A stretch of DNA of 64,000 bases. It comes from Novosphingobium sp. SG751A. GTDB lineage: Bacteria > Pseudomonadota > Alphaproteobacteria > Sphingomonadales > Sphingomonadaceae. Positions 26,435 through 36,438 of the stretch are shown in pieces; positions within the stretch are counted from its first letter, which is position 1, and each line of letters begins with the position of its first letter. The notes below the pieces were generated by a model that worked only from the letters and a program-made list of their open reading frames with translations, was not told where the DNA came from and did not search any database. The DNA lies in NCBI RefSeq assembly GCF_013149295.1, contig NZ_JABGCB010000009.1, forward strand, positions 1-64,000, given 5' to 3'. The position numbers and the translations under genes are program-made.

Positions 26435-29299
26435 TTACTTGCCCGCCGACACCTCCACCGGCAACCCCACATCCTTCAACTGCGCTTCAACCTTGGCCTT
26501 GTCGCCCACGACGACAAAGGTCAGGCCCTCGGGTTGCAGATATTCCGCCGCCTTGGCCTCCAGCGCCTTGGCGTCGATGCCGCGATAGAGGGCGGGCAGC
26601 TTGCGATAGTAATCATCGGGCCGCCCCAGCCGCTCATTGGCGGCAATTGCGCCCAGCACCTGCCCATTGGTTTCAAACTTGTTGGGCAGACCGCGGATGT
26701 TGCCGTCGGTCACGCGCTGCAATTCCTCGGCGGTGACGGGTTTGGCCCCCGGAAACGCTTTCATGTCGGCGATCATGGCCTTGATCGAATCTCCGGTGCG
26801 GTCGGTCTGGACCGGGGCGAACAGGATCATGCTGCGCGCGCCCAGAGGCTGGCGCACGGCGGTCGAGACGCCGTAGGACCAAGCCTTTTCCTCACGGATG
26901 TCGAGGTTGAGGCGCGAGAGGAACCCGCCGCCCAGCACTTCATTGGCCAGATCGAGCGCTTCCTGCCCAGGCGCGCGCCCGTCGATGGCCAGCACCTTGC
27001 CCGCCACGATCATCGACTGGGGCGAACCGGGCCGGTCGATCAGCACGATGCGCGGGCGCACCGTGGGCAGCGCGGCGTTCAACGCCTTGGTCGGCTTTGC
27101 GCCTGCCGGAGCCTTCCATACGCCCAGCGCCGCCTCCAACCGGGGCAGCAATTCAGCCATTGTGATATCGCCCACTACGGTCACACGGGCCAGATCGGGG
27201 CGCAGCCACTGGTCATGCGCGGCGCGCAGATCCTGCGAGGTCAGCGCCTTCAAGGACGCCGCATTGCCCAAGCCATCGGAGGCATGGCCATAAGGGTGGT
27301 TTGGCCCGAACAGCAGAGGATTGATCGCGCGCAGCGCCACACCGCGCGGATTGGCCATGGTCTGGGCCAACGCGGCCAGACGCTGATCCTTGACCCGCGC
27401 CACTTCGGCAGGCGCAAAGGCGGGGTGCAGCAGCACGTCCGTCATCAGCGAGAGCGAGGGCGCCAGATTGGTCGAGAGCGCCGAAAGCGTGATCGAACTG
27501 GTATCCAGACTGCTGCCCGTCTCGATGCTCGCGCCCAGCCGTTCCTCTTCCTCCAGCACCTGCACCGCGCTGCGGTTCACGCCGCCGGTGGCGTCCTTGA
27601 CCGTGCCTTCCTTCAGCATCGAGAGCATCAGCCCCTGCGTGCCGGGTGTGTTCTGCGAATCCGCCGCAATCCCCGCGTCAAAACCGATGCTGACCAGCAC
27701 CTTGGGCACCGCCGTGCGCCGCGCCAGCGTCACCGGCATCCCGTTGGACAGCGTGGCATGTTCGACCGAGGGGAAGGCCAGTTCGCCCACCGGGGCCACC
27801 TCGGGCGTGGCGCGCGGGGGCGATTGCGGCACGGGGGGCACGGGGGCTTTGGCGTCGGGCTTGGGCGCGGGACGGGTGGCCTCATCGCCCCAACCGCCCA
27901 GCAACTCGCCCTTCTGTTTGCGCTCACCCGGGGTTACGGCAATGGCCAGCACGGGCCGCTTCATCCAGCGCGCCGTAGCCGCCTTGATCGCTGCGGGGGT
28001 CAGTGCGGCCAACTCGGCCAGATCCTTCTTATACTGCGCCGGATCGCCCGAATACATCAGGCCCTCGGCCAGCGTCGAGCCCTTGCCGCCAAAGCCGCCG
28101 ACAACCTCCAAAGCGCCGATCTCCGCCGAGACAGAGCGCGTGGCCGCCCGCTTTACCTCATCGGCATTCGGCCCGGTGGCCAGGAAGCGCGCGATTTCCG
28201 CGTCCAGCGCCGCCTCGGCCTTGGCGCGGGGCACACCCGGTTTCACATCCATCGAGATTTCAAGGAAGCCGACCTGTTCATGCGTCTCGAATTCGGCGCT
28301 GACCGACACGGCCACCTGCTTGCCCCGCACCAGCGCATTGTCGAGCCGCGAGGAGGCCAGCCCGCCCAGCACGCTCATGCCCAAATCCAGCGCGGCGGCG
28401 TCCTTGTCATTCAGCCCCGGCCCGGACCAGATCCGCATGATCCGCGTGGTGGCCACCTTGTCCTGCATTTCGACCCGCTTGGGGGCCTTGAGCGTCACCG
28501 GCCCGGCCACAACAGGTTTCACCACCGGCCCGGCGGGAATGTCGCCAAAATACTTTTCCACCAGAGGCCGCGCGCTGGCTGCGTCAATGTCGCCCGTCAG
28601 CACCAGCACGGCATTGTTCGGCCCATAGTGGTCGGTGAACCAGTGGCGCACGTCCGAAAGGCTGGCCGCATCAAGGTCGGCCATCGAGCCGATGGTCTGG
28701 TGGCGATAGGGGTGGCCGATGGGAAATAGGCCATCGGTTTCGGCATAGCGCAAGAGGCCATAGGGCTGATTATCGCCCTGCCGCTTTTCATTTTGCACCA
28801 CGCCGCGCTGCTTATCCAGCTTGTCCTGCGTCACCGCCCCCAGCAGATGGCCCATGCGGTCGCTTTCGAGGAACAGCGCCAGCGGCAAGGCGCCAGTCGG
28901 CACGGTTTCGACATAATTGGTGCGGTCGTACCATGTGCTGCCATTGGTGCTGGTCGAACCGGCGGCCTCTAGCGGCACGTCGAAATTGGCCACATTCTCG
29001 CTGCCGCCAAAGAACAGATGCTCGTAGAGATGGGCAAAGCCGGTCTTGCCGCGCGGCTCATGCTTGGACCCGACGCGGAAATAGGTGGTGACGCCGATGA
29101 TCGGCGCCTTGCGGTCGGTATGGACCAGAACCGTCAGCCCATTGGCCAGCTTGAAGCTCTCATAGGGAATATCGACCTTCTTCACCAGTTCGGCCAAAGG
29201 CGTGGTGGGCGGCGTGGTCGATGGGGCTTGAGCAGAGGCGGGCTGGGCGGAGAGGGCTAGGGCAAGTGCCAGCAGCGGCGCGGAAATCTGGTGTCGCAT
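26435..29299 (-). CDS. M16 family metallopeptidase, two-domain, periplasmic
   Basis: A 954-residue peptidase with a signal peptide (LLALALALSAQPASA). The N-terminal half has the inverted zinc motif HLYEH near residue 82, with a downstream glutamate in the NEKRQGD region. The C-terminal half, beginning near HATLSNGMPVTLARR, repeats the fold and lacks the HxxEH motif, so it is the inactive partner domain. A proline-rich linker (PVPPVPQSPPRATPEVAPV) joins them. Such pitrilysin-like enzymes degrade periplasmic peptides. The ATG at 29299 is preferred over an upstream TTG. A second M16 gene starts at 62572. Confidence 0.93.
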   Translation of the reverse strand: MRHQISAPLLALALALSAQPASAQAPSTTPPTTPLAELVKKVDIPYESFKLANGLTVLVHTDRKAPIIGVTTYFRVGSKHEPRGKTGFAHLYEHLFFGGSENVANFDVPLEAAGSTSTNGSTWYDRTNYVETVPTGALPLALFLESDRMGHLLGAVTQDKLDKQRGVVQNEKRQGDNQPYGLLRYAETDGLFPIGHPYRHQTIGSMADLDAASLSDVRHWFTDHYGPNNAVLVLTGDIDAASARPLVEKYFGDIPAGPVVKPVVAGPVTLKAPKRVEMQDKVATTRIMRIWSGPGLNDKDAAALDLGMSVLGGLASSRLDNALVRGKQVAVSVSAEFETHEQVGFLEISMDVKPGVPRAKAEAALDAEIARFLATGPNADEVKRAATRSVSAEIGALEVVGGFGGKGSTLAEGLMYSGDPAQYKKDLAELAALTPAAIKAATARWMKRPVLAIAVTPGERKQKGELLGGWGDEATRPAPKPDAKAPVPPVPQSPPRATPEVAPVGELAFPSVEHATLSNGMPVTLARRTAVPKVLVSIGFDAGIAADSQNTPGTQGLMLSMLKEGTVKDATGGVNRSAVQVLEEEERLGASIETGSSLDTSSITLSALSTNLAPSLSLMTDVLLHPAFAPAEVARVKDQRLAALAQTMANPRGVALRAINPLLFGPNHPYGHASDGLGNAASLKALTSQDLRAAHDQWLRPDLARVTVVGDITMAELLPRLEAALGVWKAPAGAKPTKALNAALPTVRPRIVLIDRPGSPQSMIVAGKVLAIDGRAPGQEALDLANEVLGGGFLSRLNLDIREEKAWSYGVSTAVRQPLGARSMILFAPVQTDRTGDSIKAMIADMKAFPGAKPVTAEELQRVTDGNIRGLPNKFETNGQVLGAIAANERLGRPDDYYRKLPALYRGIDAKALEAKAAEYLQPEGLTFVVVGDKAKVEAQLKDVGLPVEVSAGK

Positions 29300-29387
29300 G
29301 GTGTTTCCCGTCAATGGAATGCACCATGGGTAGTTTCATCCCCTTCCTGTCGCAAGGATGAACCGCGCGTCAGGAAGGGAAGAGCAT

Positions 29388-30026
29388 TCAGAAGCCGTAG
29401 ATCATGCCTGCAACCACCTGATGGCGGTCGAAGCTGACGCCGGTCTTGGCGCCGTTGAGGGTAAGTTCGCCATAGTTGGTATAGCGATATTCGAGGCGCA
29501 TACGCACTTTGTTGAGCATATATTCGGTGCCGACCCCGACGCGGATGCCGTCCATCGTCGTGCTGCCGTGATAGATATTGGCGCCCGTGGCATCGGCCAC
29601 ATCAAGCGTGCCCAGCGCATTGGAATAGCCCGCCTTGGCATAAGTGAGCAGATGCGGGGCGACCATATAGCCGAATTTGGCGCCGACAAAGATGTCGCGG
29701 CCTACGCCGACCTTGAGAGAGCCAACCCCGGCCATCGTCTCGCGAAGGGCTGCCGAGCTGCCCATCACTTCGACTTCAAAGCCGAGACGGCTGCGCTCCC
29801 CCGTGCTGGTGTCCACGCCCACCACGCCGCCAAAGGCTACGCCGCTGCGGCCGAGGGAGGTGGTCGAATCGCTGCCGATCACGCTGTCATAGCCTACGAT
29901 CGGGCCAGCATAGACCTCCATGTCGGGATTTTGATAATCGATGCGCGGCGATGCCGCCATGGCGGGTGATGTGGCCATGACTGCGGTTGCCGCAAGCGTC
30001 CGGCGGACGGCGGAAAGAATGGTCAT
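29388..30026 (-). CDS. Outer-membrane beta-barrel protein
   Basis: A 212-residue protein with a signal peptide ending SPAMAA and about eight alternating beta-strands, e.g. MEVYAGPIVGYDS, DIFVGAKFGYMV and KVRMRLEYRYTNYGEL. It ends in Phe (VVAGMIYGF), the usual barrel-assembly signal. It resembles small OmpA/Opacity or Omp25-type barrels, which often serve structural or surface roles. A GGAG site precedes its ATG. It lies upstream of the M16 gene on the same strand, with an 88-nt gap. Confidence 0.85.
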   Translation of the reverse strand: MTILSAVRRTLAATAVMATSPAMAASPRIDYQNPDMEVYAGPIVGYDSVIGSDSTTSLGRSGVAFGGVVGVDTSTGERSRLGFEVEVMGSSAALRETMAGVGSLKVGVGRDIFVGAKFGYMVAPHLLTYAKAGYSNALGTLDVADATGANIYHGSTTMDGIRVGVGTEYMLNKVRMRLEYRYTNYGELTLNGAKTGVSFDRHQVVAGMIYGF

Positions 30027-30218
30027 TTAAGGGTATCTCCGAGGGAGGATGAAACGGGACGAACCCGCCCAACTGGTCGTCTTAAGGTTAAATACTGGTT
30101 TTCATTATTGATTTTTAATGGCATTTTTATGCGCAATGGTTTGGTGCACCGGTGCTTGTCTGTCGCAAGACCGCCCCCTATGCTGACACGCATGTCAGTT
30201 TCCGTAAAAGAGAGATAC

Positions 30219-31985
30219 ATGCCCTCTGTTGCCAAGTTTTCCGCCTGTCTGATCCCCGCGTTGATGATGATCAGCCCGGCCCATGCCATTGAATCGGTCG
30301 AGGCCACCGAGGCTATGTATGAAGAGGCCGGGGCGCCGGTTGCCGCCAAGCCTGCGGTCAAAGCCGAGGCGCCTGTCCGCGCCGAAGCCGACCTGCCGCT
30401 CGATCCGCGTTTTTCGGCCCAGCGCATCCGGTCCGACATTGCTTTTCTGGCCGATGATCTGCTTGAAGGGCGCGATGTGGGCAGCCGGGGCCATGAGATT
30501 GCCGCGCGTTTTGTGGCGCAGCGCTTTGCCTCGCTGGGCCTGACGCCGATGGGCGACATCGGCCCCGACGGCAAGCGCGGCTGGTTGCAGCGCATCACCT
30601 TCCAAAAGACCTCGTATGCCGATGGCCCGGCGGGGATGGAAATCACCGGACCCAAGGGCAAGGTCAGCTTTGAGCATGGCAAGCAGGTGATGATCAGCGC
30701 CAGCGCCAATGAGCCCAAGCTGGATATTTCCGCGCCGCTGGTGTTCGTCGGCTATGGCGTCGACAATGATCTGCTGGGCATCAACGATTACAAGGGGCTG
30801 GATGTAAAGGGCAAGATCGTGGTCGTGCTGCGCGGCTATCCGGCGGGCATGGCCAGCGAGGAGGGCGCGCATCTCTCGGCCACCAAGGCGCAGATGGCGC
30901 AGGCGCATGGCGCAATCGGCGTGATCACACTGGCCACCAATATTTCGGCGCGGGCGCGGCCCTGGGAGCGGGCGCTGCAATATGCCTTCTATCCCAGCTA
31001 TGCCTGGGTGGGCGAGGACGGCAAGGCCAATGAGGCTGCGCCTGGCATCCGCATGGCCGGGTCGATCAGCGATGAGGCCGCCGTTGCGCTGCTGGCGGGG
31101 GCGCCCCGCACACTGGCGCAGATCCGCGCCGAGGCGGACAAGGTCGGCGGGCGGCCCAAGAGCTTTGAACTCAAGACCTCCTTGCGCGCTTTCGTCAGCA
31201 GCAAGTCCGAGCGCGTGACCAGCCCGAACATCGTGGCCATGCTGCCCGGCGGCGATCTGAAGGATCAGACCGTGGTGCTCTCAGGCCATCTCGATCACCT
31301 TGGTGTGGGCGTGGCCAAGCCGGGCGATGCGCCGGATAAGGACCGCATTTACAATGGCGCGATGGATAATGCCGCAGGCAGCGCGACCACGCTGGAGGTC
31401 GCCCGCGTGCTTTCCGAGGATAAGCAGGGGCCGCGCCGCTCGGTGGTGTTCCTGATTTCGACGGCGGAGGAAAAGGGCCTGCTGGGCGCCGATTATTACG
31501 CCAACCATCCCACGGTTCCGGCCGCCAGCATTGTCGGCAATGTCGATCTGGACATGCCGGTGTTGCTCTATCCGTTTACCGATGTGGTGGCCTATGGAGC
31601 GGATCATTCGACGCTGGGGCCGATTGTGGCGGCGGCGGTGCGGCCGATGCAGGTGAGCCTTGCGCCCGATCCAATTCCGGCTGAAACGATCTTTGTGCGC
31701 TCAGACCACTATCGCTTTGTGCGCAAAGGCGTGCCGGCGGTGTTTCTGGCCACGGGCTATGCCAATGGCGGGGCGGCGGCCAATGAGGCGTTTCTGGCCA
31801 AGACCTATCACCAGCCGGGTGACGACATGAATCAGGCGTGGGACTGGCGTGCGGGCGCCCGCTTTGCCGAGGCCAATTATCGCATCACCCGCGCCATGGC
31901 CGATGGCAACACGCCGCCGCTGTGGTTCAAGGGCGATTTCTTTGGCGATACTTATGCCTCGGGGTCGGCCAAGGCTGCCAAATAA
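30219..31985 (+). CDS. M28 family zinc aminopeptidase, secreted
   Basis: A 588-residue protein with a signal peptide (SACLIPALMMISPAHA), an inserted PA-like domain (about residues 130-240, LVFVGYGVDNDLLGINDYKGLDVKGK) and an M28 catalytic domain. The metal and catalytic residues appear in LSGHLDHLG, MDNAAGSA, STAEEKGLLGA, NVDLDMP and RSDHYRF, matching the M28 pattern of two zinc ions. It likely cleaves peptides in the periplasm. The ATG at 30219 begins the signal peptide; longer in-frame starts upstream do not add a recognised feature. Confidence 0.9.
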   Translation: MPSVAKFSACLIPALMMISPAHAIESVEATEAMYEEAGAPVAAKPAVKAEAPVRAEADLPLDPRFSAQRIRSDIAFLADDLLEGRDVGSRGHEIAARFVAQRFASLGLTPMGDIGPDGKRGWLQRITFQKTSYADGPAGMEITGPKGKVSFEHGKQVMISASANEPKLDISAPLVFVGYGVDNDLLGINDYKGLDVKGKIVVVLRGYPAGMASEEGAHLSATKAQMAQAHGAIGVITLATNISARARPWERALQYAFYPSYAWVGEDGKANEAAPGIRMAGSISDEAAVALLAGAPRTLAQIRAEADKVGGRPKSFELKTSLRAFVSSKSERVTSPNIVAMLPGGDLKDQTVVLSGHLDHLGVGVAKPGDAPDKDRIYNGAMDNAAGSATTLEVARVLSEDKQGPRRSVVFLISTAEEKGLLGADYYANHPTVPAASIVGNVDLDMPVLLYPFTDVVAYGADHSTLGPIVAAAVRPMQVSLAPDPIPAETIFVRSDHYRFVRKGVPAVFLATGYANGGAAANEAFLAKTYHQPGDDMNQAWDWRAGARFAEANYRITRAMADGNTPPLWFKGDFFGDTYASGSAKAAK

Positions 31986-32020
31986 TCCCAAGTAAGCCCG
32001 CGCGGCGTTTGAGCGTTCGT

Positions 32021-32046
32021 TGGGCGATGATCTCTCTCATCGCCCA
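32021..32046 (+). terminator. Hairpin between M28 gene and clpB
   Basis: TGGGCGATGA (32021-32030) pairs perfectly with TCATCGCCCA (32037-32046) around a 6-nt loop. No T run follows, so it may be a weak terminator or an RNA-stabilising element. Confidence 0.5.
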
Positions 32047-32161
32047 TCCGGGTTGCCTGAGATCAAAGAACCGGGGAACATGGGGCGGTAAATTCTTGTT
32101 GCAAGGGCTTGTGTGGCGATTTTGTCACACTACCTTGTGAGGCAACGGAGGAACCGACCCC

Positions 32162-34741
32162 ATGAACCTCGAAAAGTTTACTGACCGCGCCAAGGGTTTC
32201 CTGCAAGCCTCGCAAACCTTGGCGATCCGCCTGAACCATCAGCGCATCACGGCGGAACATATTCTCAAGGCCCTGCTGGAGGACAGCGAGGGCATGGCCA
32301 GCGGGCTGTTGCAGCGCGCCGGTGGCAACCCGGCGATTGCCGGCGCCGAACTGGACAAGGCCTTGAGCAAGATCCCGGCGGTGTCGGGATCGGGCGCGCA
32401 GGCGCAGCCCGGCCTCGACAATGATGCCGTGCGCGTGCTGGACAGCGCGGAGCAGATCGCCACCAAATCGGGCGACAGTTTCGTCACCGTAGAGCGCATC
32501 CTTGTCGCGCTGGCTCTGGCCACGACCACGGCGGCGGGACAGGCGCTCAAGGCCGCCAATGTCACGCCGCAGGCGCTGGAGGCCGCGATCACGGCCCTGC
32601 GCGGCGGGCGCACGGCGGACAGCGCGGGCGCGGAAAACGCCTATGACGCGATGAAGAAATATGCCCGCGATCTGACGCAGGCGGCCAAGGACGGCAAGCT
32701 CGACCCCGTCATCGGGCGCGACGAGGAAATCCGCCGCACGGTGCAGATCCTCGCCCGCCGCACCAAGAACAACCCTGCGCTGATCGGCGAACCGGGCGTG
32801 GGCAAGACCGCGATTGCCGAAGGCCTCGCGTTGCGCATTGCCAATGGCGACGTGCCCGACAGCCTCAAGCATCGCCGGTTGATGGCGCTCGACATGGGCA
32901 GCCTGATCGCGGGCGCCAAATATCGCGGCGAGTTCGAGGAACGTCTGAAGGCGGTTCTGGACGAGGTGAAAGGCGCGGAAGGCGAGATCATCCTGTTCAT
33001 CGACGAGATGCACACGCTGATCGGGGCTGGCAAAAGCGAAGGCGCGATGGACGCGGGCAATCTGCTCAAGCCCGCCCTGGCGCGCGGTGAATTGCATTGC
33101 ATCGGCGCGACCACGCTGGATGAATACCAAAAGTATGTCGAGAAGGACCCTGCCTTGCAGCGCCGGTTCCAGCCCGTTTTCGTGGGCGAACCGACGGTGG
33201 AGGACACGATCTCGATCCTGCGCGGATTGAAGGAGAAATACGAGCTGCACCATGGCGTGCGGATTGCGGATAATGCGATTGTCGCGGCGGCCACCCTGTC
33301 GAACCGCTATATTGCCGACCGTTTCCTGCCCGACAAGGCCATCGACCTGATGGATGAGGCCGCAAGCCGCATCCGCATGGAGGTGGAGAGCAAGCCGGAG
33401 GAAATCGAAAACCTCGACCGGCGCATCATCCAGCTCAAGATCGAGGAAATGGCGCTGGCCAAGGAATCGGATCAGGCATCGAAGGATCGGCTGGCTGCTC
33501 TGCGCGAGGAACTGGCCAATGCTGAGCAGAAGTCGGCTGAGCTGACCACCCGTTGGCAGAACGAGCGCGACAAGATCGCCGCCGAGGGTAAGATCAAGGA
33601 GCAGCTTGATGCAGCCCGCATCGAGTTGGAACAGGCGCAGCGCAAGGGCGATCTGGCCCGCGCGGGCGAGCTGTCCTATGGCCGCATCCCCGACCTGGAG
33701 CGTCAGCTTTCCGAGGCGCAGTCTCAGGCGCAAAACGCCATGTTGCGCGAGGAAGTGACCGCCGATGACATTGCCGGTGTGGTCAGCAAATGGACCGGCG
33801 TGCCGGTTGACCGCATGCTGGAAGGAGAGCGGGAAAAGCTGCTGCGCATGGAAGAAGTGATCGGTCAGCGTGTGATCGGCCAGAAGGATGCGGTCGTGGC
33901 CGTCTCCAAGGCTGTTCGCCGCGCCCGCGCCGGTTTGCAGGACCCCAACCGCCCGCTGGGCAGCTTCCTCTTCCTTGGCCCGACGGGCGTGGGCAAGACC
34001 GAGTTGACCAAGGCGCTGGCCGGGTTCCTGTTCGACGATGACAGCGCGATGGTGCGCATCGACATGAGTGAGTTCATGGAGAAGCACGCCGTTTCGCGCC
34101 TGATCGGCGCCCCTCCGGGCTATGTCGGCTATGATGAAGGCGGGGTGCTGACCGAGGCGGTGCGGCGGCGGCCCTATCAGGTCGTGCTGTTCGACGAGGT
34201 GGAAAAGGCCCACAGCGATGTGTTCAACGTGCTGCTTCAGGTGCTTGACGATGGCCGTCTGACCGACGGGCAGGGGCGCGTGGTGGATTTCACCAACACG
34301 CTTATCATCCTGACCAGCAACCTTGGCAGCCAGTATCTGGCTAATCTGCCCGAGGGCGGCGATGTGGAAAGCGTGGAGCCGCAAGTGATGGAGGTGGTGC
34401 GCGGCCATTTCCGGCCCGAATTCCTCAACCGGCTGGACGAGATCATCCTCTTCCATCGGCTTGGCCATGAACATATGGCGCCCATCGTCGATATTCAGGT
34501 GGGCCGGGTGCAGAAGCTGCTGAAAGATCGCAAGATCACGCTGGCCATGACCGAGGCGGCCAAGCGCTGGCTGGGCCGGGTGGGCTATGATCCGGTCTAT
34601 GGCGCGCGGCCTCTGAAGCGGGCGGTCCAGCGCTATTTGCAGGACCCGCTGGCCGAAAAGCTGCTGGGGGGCGAGGTGCCCGATGGCAGCACGGTGAATA
34701 TCGACGAGGGCGATGGCGCGCTGCATATCGACGTCGCGTGA
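32162..34741 (+). CDS. clpB: ATP-dependent disaggregase ClpB
   Basis: An 859-residue AAA+ Hsp100 chaperone that resolubilises aggregated proteins with DnaK. It has an N-terminal Clp repeat domain (about 1-145), a first AAA domain with Walker A GEPGVGKT, a ClpB-specific coiled-coil middle domain (about 405-520), and a second AAA domain with GPTGVGKT and the [11 protein letters not shown] pore loop. A GGAGGA ribosome site lies 9 nt before the ATG. I looked for a heat-shock promoter in the 176-nt gap and cannot call one with confidence. A strong terminator follows. Confidence 0.97.
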   Translation: MNLEKFTDRAKGFLQASQTLAIRLNHQRITAEHILKALLEDSEGMASGLLQRAGGNPAIAGAELDKALSKIPAVSGSGAQAQPGLDNDAVRVLDSAEQIATKSGDSFVTVERILVALALATTTAAGQALKAANVTPQALEAAITALRGGRTADSAGAENAYDAMKKYARDLTQAAKDGKLDPVIGRDEEIRRTVQILARRTKNNPALIGEPGVGKTAIAEGLALRIANGDVPDSLKHRRLMALDMGSLIAGAKYRGEFEERLKAVLDEVKGAEGEIILFIDEMHTLIGAGKSEGAMDAGNLLKPALARGELHCIGATTLDEYQKYVEKDPALQRRFQPVFVGEPTVEDTISILRGLKEKYELHHGVRIADNAIVAAATLSNRYIADRFLPDKAIDLMDEAASRIRMEVESKPEEIENLDRRIIQLKIEEMALAKESDQASKDRLAALREELANAEQKSAELTTRWQNERDKIAAEGKIKEQLDAARIELEQAQRKGDLARAGELSYGRIPDLERQLSEAQSQAQNAMLREEVTADDIAGVVSKWTGVPVDRMLEGEREKLLRMEEVIGQRVIGQKDAVVAVSKAVRRARAGLQDPNRPLGSFLFLGPTGVGKTELTKALAGFLFDDDSAMVRIDMSEFMEKHAVSRLIGAPPGYVGYDEGGVLTEAVRRRPYQVVLFDEVEKAHSDVFNVLLQVLDDGRLTDGQGRVVDFTNTLIILTSNLGSQYLANLPEGGDVESVEPQVMEVVRGHFRPEFLNRLDEIILFHRLGHEHMAPIVDIQVGRVQKLLKDRKITLAMTEAAKRWLGRVGYDPVYGARPLKRAVQRYLQDPLAEKLLGGEVPDGSTVNIDEGDGALHIDVA

Positions 34742-34742
34742 A

Positions 34743-34780
34743 AAAAAGGGGGCCGGGGGTGAAATCCCGGCCCCCTTTTT
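34743..34780. terminator. Bidirectional terminator between clpB and GST gene
   Basis: AAAAAGGGGGCCGGG (34743-34757) pairs with CCCGGCCCCCTTTTT (34766-34780). With A and T runs on both sides it can stop transcription in both directions between the convergent clpB and GST genes. Confidence 0.92.
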
Positions 34781-34782
34781 CG

Positions 34783-35409
34783 TCAGCTTGGCGGGATGAA
34801 TTCCTGCTGGATCGCCTGAAATTCGGCGCGGGCCTCGGCGCGGGCGCTGTGGGCGGCAAGGGCTGGATAATCGGCCAGTGATACCAGCCAGCCATAGGCC
34901 TCGGACACAAAGCGCGCGACCACGGCCACGGCGATGTCATCATGGCCCGGCGCATCGCCATGCCACCAATCGTCATCGCGCGTGGCGCATTCGGCGTTCA
35001 ATGCGGCCATGCCGTCGCGGATTTGCGCTTCGCTGCGCTGGGTGAAAAACGGATCGACCTCGCCGCCAAAGCGCCGCGTATAGAAATAGGCCACCGCCTT
35101 GTCGGCAACCGAGGTGGCCGTGGCGATGCGCTTTAACGCTGCGCGGCGGGCCGGGCCGGAAGCGGCGATCAGGGCTTTGTCGCGGTCATAGGCTTCGTCG
35201 AGATAATCGAGGATCGCCCCGCTCTCGATCAGCACTTCACCATCGTCGAGCACCAAAGTCGGCACCCGCTTCAACGGGTTGAGATGGGCGAATTTGTCGC
35301 CATCGCCCATCACCGAAAAAGGGCTGTGTTCGAAAGCCATGCCGTAAATCCTGAGCGCAATCCCGACGCGGCGGACAAAGGGGCTGTCAAACTGGCCAAT
35401 CAAAAGCAT
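34783..35409 (-). CDS. Glutathione S-transferase family protein
   Basis: A 208-residue GST. The thioredoxin-fold N-terminal domain includes LIGQFDSPFVRRV (Ser catalytic-position region), the cis-proline motif KRVPTLVLDDG and ESGAILDYLDE, which binds the glutathione gamma-glutamyl group. An all-helical C-terminal domain follows. The substrate is unknown. The ATG at 35409 has AAAGGA upstream. It is convergent with clpB and divergent from mtnP. Confidence 0.88.
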   Translation of the reverse strand: MLLIGQFDSPFVRRVGIALRIYGMAFEHSPFSVMGDGDKFAHLNPLKRVPTLVLDDGEVLIESGAILDYLDEAYDRDKALIAASGPARRAALKRIATATSVADKAVAYFYTRRFGGEVDPFFTQRSEAQIRDGMAALNAECATRDDDWWHGDAPGHDDIAVAVVARFVSEAYGWLVSLADYPALAAHSARAEARAEFQAIQQEFIPPS

Positions 35410-35474
35410 GAGGATTTCCTTTCGGCTACAGACTGCACGGGCGCGCAACTCTTGGCAAGAGAAGCGAAAAGCGG

Positions 35475-35503
35475 TTTCAGCGCCGCCCGGCATCGGCTAG
35501 GCA
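35475..35503 (+). promoter_or_regulatory. Candidate mtnP promoter
   Basis: TTTCAG (35475-35480) and TAGGCA (35498-35503) are 17 nt apart, placing the start about 20 nt before the ATG at 35530, which has a GGAG ribosome site. Confidence 0.4.
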
Positions 35504-35529
35504 GCGCATAAGACACAGGAGTTTATTCG

Positions 35530-36396
35530 ATGAGCGCATGGCATATCGGGGTGATTGGCGGATCGGGTCTGGCCGAAGGGATCGGGCTTGAAGGCGCGCA
35601 GGAGATTACCGTCGAAAGCCCCTTTGGCGCGCCCAGCGGCAGCGTTACCACCGGCACGCTGGACGGCGTGCGCTTCACCTTTTTGCCGCGCCACGGGCCG
35701 GGCCATGCCATCCCGCCCAGCGAGGTCAATTACCGTGCGAACATCGACGTGCTGAAACGTTGCAGCGTGACCGATCTGATCTCGCTCTCGGCGGTGGGGT
35801 CGCTACGAGAGGAATTTGCGCCGGGCCATTTCGTTTGCGTGGATCAGATGATCGACCGCACCGAGGGCCGCGCGCGCAGCTTTTTCGGCAGCGGGATGGT
35901 CGCGCATCTGGCGCTGGCCGATCCGGTTTGCCCGCGTCTGGCCGAACTGCTGGCGCTCTCGGCGCATCATGCGGGCGGCACCGTGCATCCCAAGGGCACC
36001 TATATCGCCATCGAAGGTCCGCAATTTTCCACGCGCGCCGAAAGCCGGATGTATCGCGGCTGGGGCGCCGATGTGATCGGCATGACCGGCTTTCCCGAAG
36101 TGCGCTTGGCGCGTGAGGCCGAGCTGCCCTATGCGATGCTGGCGATGGTCACCGATTATGACGCATGGCGTGATGAGGAAGCGGGCGTTGAGGCCCATGA
36201 GGTCTTTGCCACGATGAAGGCCAATGCGGCGCTGGCCCGCGCGGCGGTGCGCGAACTGGTGCGCCTCTTGCCCGACAGCCGCGAGGCCAGCCCGATCGAC
36301 CGGGCGCTGGATGGTGCCTTTGCCACGGCCCCGGCGCAGCGTGATCCGGCTTTGCTGGCGCGGTTGGATGCGGTGGCAGGCCGGGTCTTGCGCTAA
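35530..36396 (+). CDS. mtnP: S-methyl-5'-thioadenosine phosphorylase
   Basis: A 288-residue purine-nucleoside-phosphorylase-family enzyme. It splits methylthioadenosine to adenine and methylthioribose-1-phosphate in methionine salvage. Features are IGVIGGSGL at the N terminus, PRHGPGHAIPPSEVNYRAN (phosphate and ribose site), GTYIAIEGPQFSTRAESR, and VTDYDAW, where the aspartates select adenine. It stands alone; other methionine-salvage genes are not in the window. Confidence 0.93.
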   Translation: MSAWHIGVIGGSGLAEGIGLEGAQEITVESPFGAPSGSVTTGTLDGVRFTFLPRHGPGHAIPPSEVNYRANIDVLKRCSVTDLISLSAVGSLREEFAPGHFVCVDQMIDRTEGRARSFFGSGMVAHLALADPVCPRLAELLALSAHHAGGTVHPKGTYIAIEGPQFSTRAESRMYRGWGADVIGMTGFPEVRLAREAELPYAMLAMVTDYDAWRDEEAGVEAHEVFATMKANAALARAAVRELVRLLPDSREASPIDRALDGAFATAPAQRDPALLARLDAVAGRVLR

Positions 36397-36405
36397 AAAG
36401 GAAAA

Positions 36406-36430
36406 CCCCCGGCCTTTGCGGGCCGGGGGC
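36406..36430. terminator. Terminator between mtnP and ligM
   Basis: CCCCCGGCC (36406-36414) pairs with GGCCGGGGG (36421-36429). On the minus strand the stem is followed by TTTTCCTTTTT, making it a good ligM terminator; on the plus strand the T run is weak. Confidence 0.85.
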
Positions 36431-36438
36431 TTCAGGCA

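Noticed and set aside
26534..28729. A 731-codon open frame opposite the M16 peptidase
   Set aside because: The peptidase strand has a signal peptide and zinc motif. The antisense frame is composition-driven.
32090..32160. A heat-shock (RpoH) promoter before clpB
   Set aside because: CTTG words occur, but no matching -10 at 17-18 nt could be defended.
32063..34726. An 887-codon open frame on the minus strand opposite clpB
   Set aside because: clpB on the plus strand has all expected domains; the opposite frame shows no recognisable protein.
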